Below, piece after piece: positions 12,449-22,900 of a DNA stretch of 64,000 nt. A program made the translations under genes and the position numbers. The notes under the pieces were generated by a model that made no database searches, was not told the DNA's origin, and saw nothing but the letters and a program-made list of their open reading frames with translations. Each line of letters begins with the position of its first letter. Position 1 is the stretch's first letter. This DNA is from Caenorhabditis remanei (taxonomy: Eukaryota > Nematoda > Chromadorea > Rhabditida > Rhabditidae): positions 12,152,001 through 12,216,000 of the forward strand of contig NC_071331.1 of the NCBI RefSeq assembly GCF_010183535.1, written 5' to 3'.

Positions 12449-13059
12449 CGTCAGCAAGAAAGGTTGTTATTCTACATTTTCCCAACTTTTATAAGCTATC
12501 GATACTTCCTTGTTTATCTGTTGAATTATCACGAACGGCTGTTTTTATTTTGGTTTTTTGTTTGCAAAGCAATTATAAACGATCAGTAAATAAGTTATAG
12601 AAATCGAGATCAGAGGATCAGTAGAATAAAAAAGAAGTATGGTTGTTTTCTGGCATTATGAAGTCTTCAAAATTGAATTCTCTATAGCAGTTCGTAGAAG
12701 ATGAATGATTATCGATAATGTTAGAAGTGGAACTTCTTCAATAAACTTATTTTCTTATTGCTGAATATTTCGGCTATCTTTCAAAAAAAGTTTAACGAAC
12801 ACGATCCAGTAGAGTTACACATAAAAGTATGAAAGTGTTCTTATGCTTGTAGTAGCTCCTCGATGTACCCTAAGATTCACTTTACCATCTGAGCCAATGT
12901 ACCCTATAAGCACGATGCACCCTTTTTCGATGTACTCTTGGATTATGGGCTGAAGACGATTGCATTACTAAGGGGACATCAAAAGCAAGGAGATCATCAG
13001 TCGGCATTTTGTGAAAGATGTATAACTGTTCCACGTTCGCTGAATTTTCGTAATTTCAG
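12449..13059. other. Intergenic, nothing firm
   Basis: This AT-rich stretch lies upstream of peptide gene E. Around 12850-12945 there are short irregular repeats built on GATGTACCCT-like words. No supported gene. Confidence 0.4.
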
Positions 13060-13189
13060 TAATACTAAACCCATCTTAAAGCGCGAATGTTGCAAAATCA
13101 GTGGAATCTGCGTATCTGTACGAGAAAATAGCCGAGGCAGTATTGTTTGCTCAATTCAATGTTTGTGTGCCGAGAAATGCAATCAATAG
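13060..13189 (+). pseudogene. Cysteine-rich exon-like segment
   Basis: An acceptor-like TAATTTCAG ends at 13059 and is followed by an open frame to a stop at 13189. It encodes about 42 residues rich in cysteine, including KRECCKISGICVSV and VCSIQCLCAEKCNQ. The CC...C...C.C...C pattern resembles a disulfide-stabilised secreted peptide. The frame extends upstream to about 12938, but no ATG or signal peptide was found. It may be the last exon of an unrecognised gene or a relic. No function is claimed. Confidence 0.25.
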
Positions 13190-13543
13190 GTGTCTGCGAG
13201 AGCAACCTGCAAGGAGACAATGCTGTTTTGGAGGAATAACTTTCTAATGACTAATCAAAGTTTTTCCGTGTTTGAAAGCACTTTCTTACTAGATATTCTA
13301 GAATAATTCATTGGTGTATGTTCAATAAAACACCTTCGTAGAAAAGTTTTCTGGGAGTTTTAATCTATCATAATTCATTATCAATCATTCCCCTTCTACA
13401 CTAAGTAAATAACTTTCGATTGTTGTCTGTCAATTTTCGTTTGTATAAATCTTAATTATGTTCCTAATTTATTGGTCCTTGATATATTTGTTTCATAAAC
13501 TGTTTTCAGATTTCGAATCTTTCCCTGGATTCCATCAGCTGAA

Positions 13544-14418
13544 ATGAGGATTTTTTCCAAAATTGAAAGTTTACAAGAGAAAAATCCGAACTCAAAAAAA
13601 GATACGAAGACAGAAGATCTAGTAGAAAACGACAGAGTTCAACACTCTGAACAAAATCAAAAAAAGAAATCTGAAAGAGAAAAAATTGAGGATTATCTGT
13701 TGCAATTAGAAATATTGGAATATAACACAAAAAAAAGAGTAAGTTTGAAAAATTGAATTTTTCAAGTTTCGAATTTATTGTCAGAAATTTCTCGCACCAT
13801 TAGCTGTTTCGTTGGACAAGATAGTTTTCATTATCTTGCTTGTTGTTTCCGTATTTTATACTCATTCGAATGAAGCGACGTCATTTGGAATTTGGATTGC
13901 CATAGCTGCAGACATGATTATGATCGAAATCTGTTGTCTCTGTTTGAGAGAATGGGAGAAGTCAGTTAGAGAAATTGGAAAGAGTTACGAGTCCCTTCAG
14001 TGAGTTCGTCTGATTGGAAAGTATGAACGTTCTATCTTTTTTTAGATTGTTATTCTCAAAAGATATCCAAAATTGTCTTCAAAACAACAAACAGGTACCA
14101 GAATTGAGGAATGAAGCTAGAAAACTAATAACCATGAATCCCAGACCGGTGAGAAATTTCTACTTTCACCATTTCTCAATTGTGTTTTTGCAGAATGTGT
14201 ATACTTTCGTGTTCAGCCAATTCTTCTTCTCCTTTGTTAATCTCTCGACGGTGTTCATAACTTTTTTTACGTATTCACAAGAAAACCCTCTACCTCCCTT
14301 TGATTCACTTATAATTATTGTCGGTGGGGGCATTTGTTCTATACAGTATGATTCGATTTTACACATATCCTTAATTAACAGTAAAATGTTTGACGTGAAT
14401 GTTTCAACGGTAGTTTAA
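13544..14418 (+). CDS. Unknown four-TM membrane protein inside the peptide cluster (245 aa)
   Basis: Exons 13544-13738, 13785-13999, 14046-14148 and 14194-14418 join in frame. The N-terminal ~70 residues are charged and Lys/Glu-rich, probably cytosolic and possibly coiled. Four hydrophobic segments follow: IVFIILLVVSVFY, IWIAIAADMIMIEICCLCL, VFSQFFFSFVNLSTVFITFF and LIIIVGGGICSI. The two pairs are separated by a polar loop of about 60 residues. There is no signal peptide and no motif I recognise. An acceptor-like TGTTTTCAG about 35 nt before the ATG could be a trans-splice or 5' UTR splice site. It runs opposite to the surrounding peptide genes, so it is not part of their array. Family unknown. 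Confidence 0.7.
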
Positions 14419-14521
14419 TTATTGTTTCGTTTTAAAATAATTTGGTTAGTGTATAAATTCATTCCTTTTTTTCGGAAATCTGACCATGAATTTTTACAAG
14501 AACAAAATGAAATTTACAGAA

Positions 14522-15027
14522 ATACCGTAGATATTGTAATTGAAGCACACCTGTAATAATGAGTGCTCACTCCTTCAGAATTAAAAATATAAACACACCC
14601 TCTAATAGAGGAAAAACTGTTATAGAATCACACTTCCCGTATAGACTTTATTCAGATTTCTCGCTATCGCAGTAGTTTTTTACCCATACACAATGGTTTT
14701 CATAAGACTTTCGCCTAATTCTCCAAAATATGTACCAACTGTTGGTAAAATAAGACATGTTTCCCAGAATAGATTTTCAAAAATGGAATCGAAGAATATG
14801 ATCACAATCTGATCTACTAGCTCAGCACAGTTCTTACAACTGCGCTCCACCGAAATCCCCTTGAGAAATATCTAATTTTCTCTGACTCTCTTAATTTCGC
14901 ACACAATTTTCTTCAGTTTCGGTAGAGCGCGGTTGTAAGAAGCGTGCCGTGCTAATAAAAGCACACATTTAAAGCACAACGAGCTCTTTGAATAATAGGA
15001 GTACATGTGCTTCAGTATTTACGGTAT
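14522..15027. mobile_element. MITE-like element with ATACCGTA ends and internal hairpin
   Basis: The left end ATACCGTAGATA and the right end, inverted as ATACCGTAAATA, form imperfect terminal repeats about 506 bp apart, and GAAGCAC follows on both sides. Inside, 14831-14855 and 14917-14941 form a 25-nt inverted repeat with two or three mismatches (TTCTTACAAC.GCGCTC.ACC). No transposase frame is present, so it would be a non-autonomous DNA element. Confidence 0.5.
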
Positions 15028-15351
15028 AATAGTATCGAATAGGGTATTTATCATTGCACTTTATTGTCGATTTCAGGTTTGCAACTCCACAAACTATGTT
15101 CCACTTGTAAATGTAATCCTCTTTTGTCAAGTGAATTAAATTGTTTTTAAAAGCAAGAAAAAGAGCAAAATAGCAACAATAAAAACGAGACATTTGATTA
15201 AGAAGATACACATCGATCATGGGTATTCTAGCATGACTATGATCTAGTGCCCACTAAAAACGAAAATTAAATGTTTATTATTCAAATCGATCATTATAAT
15301 TACAATGTTGCATGACAGAAACTCAACGAATCAGCAATAATTTAATGACCA

Positions 15352-15691
15352 TTATCCAACGAGACGAGCTTGAAGCGGTCTGTTTGTTGTTCTGAATCCA
15401 CCATTTCCATGAGAAAGTCTTCGTGGGAATCGAGATCTGAAATTAAGTTTCCATGCGACAAGATTCGAAGACTTCAAAATTTTTATTACCTTTTCTCCGG
15501 TTTCCCATCCTCGCCAAGCATCTTTCCACGTCGATTGAACTTCTAAATTCATTCAAAAGTTTCTCAAACTAGGTATCAGATTTTGTACCAACCTTTCTTC
15601 CAACAATTTCAGAAGTTTTCTCTGATTCTGCACTGACAAGATCACAAATAATGAGAGCAAAGATGAGAATAATAGCAAATTGAAGCTTCAT
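15352..15691 (-). CDS. Small secreted basic peptide, cluster member F (78 aa)
   Basis: Exons 15593-15691, 15490-15542 and 15352-15436. The signal peptide is MKLQFAIILIFALIICDLVS. Exon 2 (KFNRRGKMLGEDGKPEKR) resembles exon 2 of member D, and exon 3 has GNGGFRTTNRPL, close to the GGFRTGR segment of member B. The last intron is phase 2 inside an Arg codon. AAATAAGGAAGT lies about 20 bp upstream of GTATAAAAG, which is about 35 bp upstream of the ATG. This gene links the B/C and D subgroups. The EKR-SR junction is a plausible basic processing site. Function unknown. Confidence 0.75.
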
Positions 15692-16199
15692 TGTTCCTAT
15701 CCAATGAGCTTGGATCATTTGCTTTTATACGAACTCTGAGCAAACTTCCTTATTTATTTTCTCGCCAAACATCAGTGTCAGATGTTCGTTTTGTGTTGAT
15801 TGAGATGCTTCACGGGTCAGTTGGTCAACAAAATGAAAAACAGATTACGTAACAGCAGGAAATAAATGGAAGTAGGTTATCAGAGAGATCAAAAAGCTCC
15901 TCTGAATGCGAATTGTCAACTGATCGTTTGTGCTGTTTCACTATTTGCATGTAATGAGAACATCGTATTGTCCAAAGTTCCATCACAGACAAACATAGAG
16001 TTGAACGAATTTAATTTGTGAGAAATCTGACTCAAGATTAATCTGTGGTGAAGAAATAACTTGGAATGGAAGAGTCAAGACAAAACAACCAAGAAGGTTA
16101 TATTTTCAGGATCCAAAATAGAAATCACGTGTCGTAACAAAGTTCAAATTAATATCGTTCGATAATAGTTTATTTCGTTGAATAAAATTAATTGTAGAT

Positions 16200-16518
16200 T
16201 CAGACAATCCAGTTTTTCAGAGTCGTTCGTGATCCAGTAAAAGGTCGGAAGTCTCCAGGAGCATGAGTGGAAGGATACTTCTCACGAGACACTCGATTTC
16301 TGGAAATGATGTTGGCTCTTTCAGTTTCGAAAATTTTATATATTCTCAACTGACTCTTGTTACTGTTGATTCATGACGTGTCCAACTCACCTTCTATTTT
16401 TCCTGAATAATCTTTTGTCATGGCTGCTTTGCAGATCTGTTCCCACGGAATTGCTGGTTGAAGTGACTGAACAAGTTGCAAGAAAAGTCAAGAGAATCAG
16501 TACCAATAAAATCTTCAT
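16200..16518 (-). CDS. Small secreted peptide, cluster member G (75 aa)
   Basis: Exons 16391-16518 and 16200-16299. The signal peptide is MKILLVLILLTFLATCSVTS. After a Ser-rich spacer comes KRLFRKNR, a basic run that could be cleaved. The C-terminal exon encodes RNRVSREKYPSTHAPGDF and FTGSRTTLKNWIV. Member I (17406-17732) shares this tail almost exactly, so G and I are paralogs. The intron is phase 2, splitting Arg. A TATAT box lies about 45 bp upstream of the ATG, but the GGAAGT element is not clear here. Function unknown. Confidence 0.75.
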
Positions 16519-16790
16519 TTTTCTAAATGAATGATAACTGAAAACCCATTTCACACACTTCGTTTTATATTGAGCTTGTATTAAATAAACACTTGACCAA
16601 TTTCAATTATCCACTTGATATTGTTTGTCGGGTTCGCCATTCTTTTTTTGAGATTCATGTGATCAGATACTGGGAAATTTATAAAGAAGATACTGTTTCA
16701 GATTGGATAAATGATATGAGTAACAAATAAAATCTTTGATTGCAGCATATATGCCACGGGTAACAAACAGAAATTAGAAAATCAAACGTA

Positions 16791-17166
16791 CTAAAACAAA
16801 AAAAGTTTTAATAGAGAAAAAATAAAACAAATGATGTAGTTATTATAAGATCCTCCATTATTAGAATGAGTGAAGAGGACAGGATTGGTCAGAGGAAAAA
16901 TAACTCTTCCCGGAGTTTCTTCCTCTTCCAGATGAGATGTTCCCAATGTTCTACTGGATGTCTGAAATATTTTGGCTATTTTTTCAAGAAAGAGAAGATT
17001 TTCAAGAAGAATATGTACAAACCCTGGCTGGAATAGATTCGTGAACACTGGCCTCAAGAGCATTTGAAGCATGAGCGGATGAAACTGATGCCTCAGATTC
17101 CCCTGATTGTACGGTGGTCACATAGCAACAAAGTGAGATTGCCACGAATAGAACAGAGATTCTCAT
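16791..17166 (-). CDS. Secreted or anchored peptide, cluster member H (104 aa)
   Basis: Exons 17023-17166 and 16791-16961. A signal peptide (MRISVLFVAISLCCYVTTVQ) is followed by a Ser/Ala/Glu-rich segment, and the junction is phase 0 rather than phase 2. The last 20 or so residues are hydrophobic (YIICFIFSLLKLFLF) and come after NNGGS. This looks like a C-terminal tail or GPI-anchor signal, which no other member has. H sits in the array and has a TATA-like run upstream, but it lacks the GFR/GR motif. It may be an unrelated secreted gene or a strongly diverged member. Confidence 0.55.
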
Positions 17167-17405
17167 CTTTTAATCTAATGTTACTGAAACAAACTTTCTG
17201 AGTTTTTTTTATAACAGATTTATGTGCCAACTCTTTTATTTATTTTATCGCCCACATAGAGGTCATATATTTGTTTCTGTGGAAGCACTTGGCAGGGTTT
17301 CAGTTTCATTATCAAAATAGATCTTGAGAAATGATATCACTTTCAAATGTTGATAAAATTGGTGTGAAAAACTCTTTATTTCAGAATTAAATATAACTAG
17401 AAACT

Positions 17406-17732
17406 TCAAACAATCCAGTTTTTCAGAGTCGTTCGTTTCCCTGTAAACGGGCGGAAACGTCCGGGAGTATGAGTTGAAGAGATGATTTCACGAGGGACTC
17501 GATTTCTGCTGCAAATTATAAATGGTATTTATTGAACATGAAAAAATATAATAAATTTAAATGAGTATATGGAAACAGAAAAAACTCACTTTTTGCTTTT
17601 CATTAACATTTTCACAGGACTGTCTGTGACTTTTCTTCGTTTTGGGAAATCTCTCAACATGGGGTTCGGATCAATAAGTGCTAGACTTGCAGTAATCAGA
17701 GCACAGAGAACAAGAAGAATCGACAATTTCAT
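17406..17732 (-). CDS. Small secreted basic peptide, cluster member I (81 aa)
   Basis: Exons 17590-17732 and 17406-17508. The signal peptide is MKLSILLVLCALITASLA. Next come a basic segment (PKRRKVT) and MLMKSKNRNRVPRE. The tail FRPFTGKRTTLKNWIV is nearly identical to member G. The acceptor is a tandem GCAG|CAG, so a one-codon NAGNAG choice exists. GCGGAAGTTG and GTATAAAAAG lie upstream of the ATG. Dibasic sites before the conserved tail make a released C-terminal peptide of about 33 residues plausible, but this is inferred from sequence only. Confidence 0.75.
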
Positions 17733-18007
17733 GTTTCTATCTGACCTCTGAAATCATCTTTTTATACGAAGCTCTGTACCGGATAAACACTTGAACAACT
17801 TCCGCATCCTTTTTCTTTGGGTAAGTTTGTTTTTGTTTTGTTAACTCAATCGTTCCTTTGACCAGCCACGATTCAGTCGCAGGTTTCAAGTTACGAGAAG
17901 ATCGAAGGTTATGTTGTTATTCAGCCTACTGTCCCGCGCTTTTTAAGAAGAAGAGCTTTACTTTCAATATTCAGAAAAGTTAATGCATTCAACAAAACAA
18001 TCAAATG

Positions 18008-18347
18008 TTATCCAGTCCTCAAGAGTCGTTTGTTTCCGCCTAAAAACCTTGAGTGGTCTGATTCAATTGGAAGGAAGCTGGAACGTGGGATTCGATTTCT
18101 GAAAATTTTCAAATTTGTTATTATCAGTTTTACTGTTACAAATTCTTCACATAGAACAGTGTTAATTGAAGTTTCCTAATAATTGTAGTATATAACATCC
18201 ATACCTCCTACTCTCTCTGAAAAAGTTTCTGACACGAGTGTTATTCCGATTCGCTTCCTCAATATTGGTAGAATTCGTGGTTGTATTATTTAAAGCAATA
18301 CAGACAGTAATCAGAACAAAGAGGGAGAAAATGACGGAGAGCTTCAT
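18008..18347 (-). CDS. Small secreted peptide, cluster member J (77 aa)
   Basis: Exons 18205-18347 and 18008-18098. The signal peptide (MKLSVIFSLFVLITVCIALN) is followed by an Asn/Thr-rich region with several N-x-T/S sequons (NNTTTNST, NNT), so it may be glycosylated. A basic segment, RVRNFFRESRR, precedes the phase-2 Arg junction. The last exon begins NRIPRSSFLP, parallel to NRVPRE of member I, then diverges to GGNKRLLRTG. Upstream are two overlapping GGAAGT elements and TTATAAAAAG. It is the last gene of the array before mca-1. Confidence 0.75.
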
Positions 18348-18788
18348 CTTTTCAGGATGGTTGAGAGTCTGTTCGCAACTCTTTTTATAACACGTTTCCG
18401 GATAAAACTTCCACTTCCTTCCTCTTGTTTATTTGATTTGGTTTGGTCTTCTTGTTAACAAGTTAGTGTAACAACAAAACAAATTGTCAATAAGTTGAGA
18501 AAAAACAAGTACAGTTCAAACAAGACAAAACCTATTAGATGTCATCAGAGATTTTAAAGCGGATCTTGAGTCTCTGAATACTGAAAAAGTAACGCTTAAA
18601 ACTTCAAACCATCTAGAAATTGCAAACCGCTAAAAATATAACTTTAACAGGTAACAGCCATTCGAATTTTAAAGTATTAATATCGATTTCAAACAAACAA
18701 TGTACAACCAGACTGGATAACATATCAGACAAACATCATGTTGTCAAAACATGGAAATGAAACATCAATAAAACTGAAATAATTTCAG
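18348..18788. other. Intergenic, nothing firm
   Basis: This AT-rich sequence covers the promoter of peptide gene J. No other supported feature. Confidence 0.4.
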
Positions 18789-19094
18789 ATTTGTCTGTTG
18801 AATGGAACGAGCTGAAACGGATATTCAAGTAAGTAATAGTGCAATTATTCTGTTTCAATATGTTAACATATCAGGCAGCTGTCATGTTCTTGACTATCTT
18901 CACAGCTCTTGCAAAAACTAATTTCTCATTTTTTAAATGGAATCCGTTCATCGGACAATTCTCATGGTTTCGAGTGGAACGAAGGAGAAATAATCGACGA
19001 GATTAAAGCAAAAGTACAGGAAAATCTGTGTAAATATCATTTTCCAGATACATTTCCTATTTTCAAATATTCCGAATTCATGCCCAAGTATTAG
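18789..19094 (+). CDS. Possible small gene or gene relic
   Basis: An acceptor-like AATTTCAG ends at 18788. Donor-like GTAAGT follows ATATTCAA, and CTTCACAG precedes 18906. From there the frame encodes LQKLISHFLNGIRSSDNS, FEWNEGEIIDEIKAKVQE and a stop at 19094. AATAAA follows about 50 nt later, which is compatible with a real 3' end. No start codon or complete model could be built. The C-terminal part looks like an amphipathic, acidic helix. Function unknown; it may be non-coding. Confidence 0.25.
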
Positions 19095-19940
19095 TCACAA
19101 AAACTTGGAATCGAATTGTTTATTCATGAAATCGACTTCTATTTCGAATAAATATTAATATTCAAATCGGATTGTTCTCAATCCAAAAAGTTGTTTTCGT
19201 TTGACTTTTGTAACCTATTTTCATTCAAACGAGATTCGTGAGAATTCAGTTTCTGAAGATCATCAGTGTCCACGACCAGTTTTGGCGCGTGATATGCGAA
19301 CATCTGAAAGAGAAAAAACCAAACAAAACAAACGATTCAAGAATTTTATTTTCGCCTGTTGTTCATGGGGTATTCATACCCTCATACGTCATTTTTGTAA
19401 AAGTTTGAGTGAATGTTTGTGAGAAGGGGGAGGGGAGAAAGCGAAGACACAGAGAGATAAATTATACAACGGGGTTACAAGAGAGGTGAAGAAAATGTCA
19501 GAATTTCAGAAAATTACAGAAAAAGCAGGTTGCGGGGGGCTTAAAGAAGAGGAGCTGCACCTTTAGCTGAAGCGCTAAATGTTTTGCGAGAAAAATGATG
19601 GGAGGCTCATCGAAAAATGTGAATTTAGGTAAAGAAAAAGAGGTAACAAAACAAGAAAAAAGATTTTCGAATATATAAACAAAAAGAACATGAGGAAAAC
19701 AGATTGACCCAATACTCGGTTAAACCGGACTGGACACCCAAAAGAGAGGATATGAATTGTCATGTTTCTACACGCTTTACACAACATGTTACAGCATAGT
19801 TTGAGGGGAAAAGGGATGAGAAATTTTAGATTTCAGAGAAGTGAATTTAGTGAACAGGGAGAAAAGCCAACGCGCGGGAGCGGGAGAAAGCATCTAGAGG
19901 TGATTGATTTGAAAAGCAACTATAATCTACTAGAGGTAGT
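19095..19940. other. Convergent spacer and mca-1 3' UTR side
   Basis: No gene is visible. The purine-rich stretch 19420-19920 next to the mca-1 stop is probably its 3' UTR. Confidence 0.4.
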
Positions 19941-22900
19941 CTAATGAAGTTCAATGTCTTCCATGTCGACATTCGTCTCATCCTTTCTCTTCTTGTGATG
20001 CTGAAAACAGGGAATTATGAGTGAAAGATTCAGATTAATTTCAATTTGTTACCTTCTTTCCCTCCTTGTCAACACTCTTTCCACGAACGACTTGCTTGAT
20101 TTGCTTGAATGTCTTTCTCTTCTCTTTCTGTTCTTTGGCCCAATCGGCTGATTTCACTGATTCAGCGGTTTCGACAGCGGCCTCTGGAGAAGGAAAACAA
20201 TTTTAATCTTAATCAAAATAAATCAATTATCTCAACTTACTCTTTTCTTGATGCTTCTGGTGACGGTACTTGCGATAACTGGCGCGCCAACGCTCGGCAG
20301 CTTCAGCGGTCATTGCTGGGGCGGTACGTCCGAAAGCGGCCTTTTCGCTCTTTTCCATTCCGAAGGCACGGAGAACGCGGAGCTGAAAAATGTTGATTGA
20401 ATGAATTGTTCACTTTCTATGATTATTGAACTTACATGATTTCCGATAATGAACATTCCTCTCATCCACAACGATTTTCCAGATCTACGAAGAGTAAGAG
20501 CACGGGAGCGAGCACGAACATTGTAGTCTCCATTGATGTGAAGTTTAGCTGGTTGGACGTCTCCCTTTCCAACCTTCCAGGCCTTTGGCAACTTCTTCGA
20601 TGGAATTGTGGCGACGATTTGTCCCCAGATGAGAGTTGAGAATCCGAGAACAAGACAGACGATCCATTGTTGAAGGGTGAGTGGGTGAGTAGAGAACCAG
20701 GCTCCTCCGAATTGAATGATGATGATTTGAGCGATGAATGTGGTGATCCAGATGACACAGAACACTCGGTTAGATGCCAATCCCTTGAAGACGTTGCGCT
20801 CTCCGTGGACTTTGCGAGCATTGATCTCATTGAATACAGTCATCATAACGAATGCATTGAAGACAAGAGTGAAGTGCTGAGATGGTGGAGCAAAAAGTGG
20901 AGCGTAGAGTCCAGATTTGATTCCGAAAATGGTGTCTCCGTAGAAGAAGATGACAAAGATGATGACGAGCTGGTAGAGGGCATGACAGAGAATGTTCTTG
21001 ACCATTGTTCTTGAAATGAGCGACTTCTTACGGCCGTATGGTTTTCTCTCTAGCAATTCATCAGTTGGTTGTTCGGTAGCGAGAGCCAATGAAGCAAGAG
21101 TGTCCATGATCAAGTTTATCCAAAGCATATGTACAGCCTTCAATGGAGAATCGGAAACGGTGACAGCTCCAACGAATGCGGTGAGGACTGCGACGACGTT
21201 GACAGTGAGTTGGAATTGCAAGAATTTGGAGATGGAGTCGTAGACATTTCTACCCCACATTACGGCTCTGACGATGGAAGTGAAGTTATCATCAGTTAAT
21301 ATAATATCAGAAGCCTCCTTTGCAACATCAGTTCCAGCGATTCCCATAGCAAATCCAACATCGGCCTTCTTCAAAGCTGGTCCATCATTAGTTCCGTCTC
21401 CAGTTACAGCCACTATTTCTCTTTGTGCTGTTGCCTTCGAATCAATGATACCCTTGACGAGAGTGTACTTGTCAGCTGGTTGAGCACGTGCCAAAACACG
21501 AAGACGTGGCCAGATCTCATCAAGTTTTGCTTGAGATACTTTTCCATTCTCATCACGAATACGTTCGTTGAATTCTTTTCCTTCAAGAGCCAAGAAATCC
21601 TCTCCAGGTTCCAAGATTTTACAAGCCATTGCGATAGCTCTGGCAGTCATGATGTTATCTCCAGTAACCATTCTAACAGTGATTCCTGCCTTTTTACATT
21701 TTGCAATGGCGTTCGGAACCTCTGGTCGAACTGGATCTTGAATTCCACAGATGGCGATTCCCGTGAAGTTTTGGTACATTGCTTCCTCATCGTCCCAGTC
21801 AATATCAGACTCTTCGGCGAATTCAATCTGCAAAAACGAGAGAAATTTGATATTGAAGGCAAAGTTTGATCGGATGGGGAGGGCGGGAAGAAAGTAGATC
21901 AGAAAGACAGAAAAAAGGGATGATATCCTGTTTCGGCGAACTGGGGAGGAAGAACATAAGGAGAAAACTACTGACATGGAGACGAGTGTTGATAAATACA
22001 TTTCTGATTGGATGATTATCTGATTTTTAGTCGCAAAATGTTACTAATTCTGTCGAAGGTTGGGAACGAAAAAATATGAACCGTAAAGTTCAGAGATTAC
22101 GAAAAGTGACAGTCAATCGGAAACTCTTATCATATCTAATTGATAAGATATCACATTTAGAACTTTCTGCAGCTTACCTCGGTTTTCTCCAAATCTCTGG
22201 TTCCCTTCTTGATGAATGTCTTGTAAGCGACACAGATAGTTCTCAGTCCACTGTTAGCCATTTCATGAATAACTGTTGATGTGATCTCCTTCAAACGATC
22301 GCTGGTAAGAGCATGTGGTTTTCCATCGGATCCCAAAAGATAGGTACATCTGCCGAGAACGATTTCCGAAGCTCCTTTACAGTAAACACGGTATCCAATG
22401 TTTTGTCCGTTCTCGACGTATGGGATAACAGTCATCATGCATTTACGAGAAGAGTTGAAAGTGTAGACTTTGGTGAGATCGTGCTCTGGGTACTTCTTTC
22501 TGATAGCAGCATAATCTCCTCCAAGACGATTGACAAATCCGAGAAGACCACATTCAGTCTTGTTTCCGAGCTGTTGAACTTGCTCTCCGACTTTAGTTGG
22601 TTCCACAATCATTGAGTTATAGGCAGAGTTCACAGAAATAGCTTCCATAAGAACTGGTCCGGTGTTGGCTGGGAGATTGGCTCCATGTGGTTGAGTTTCT
22701 TGACTTGTGTAGTGGTTTCCATTGATGTATGATTGGACAACAGTCATTCGGTTCGTGGTGAGGGTTCCAGTCTTGTCAGAGCAAATTGATGTGGCATTTC
22801 CCATAGTCTCGCAAGCATCCAAGTGACGAACCAAGTTGTTATCGTGCATCATTTTTCTGACTGAGTAAGTGAGAGCAAGAGCAATAGCCAATGGGAGTCC

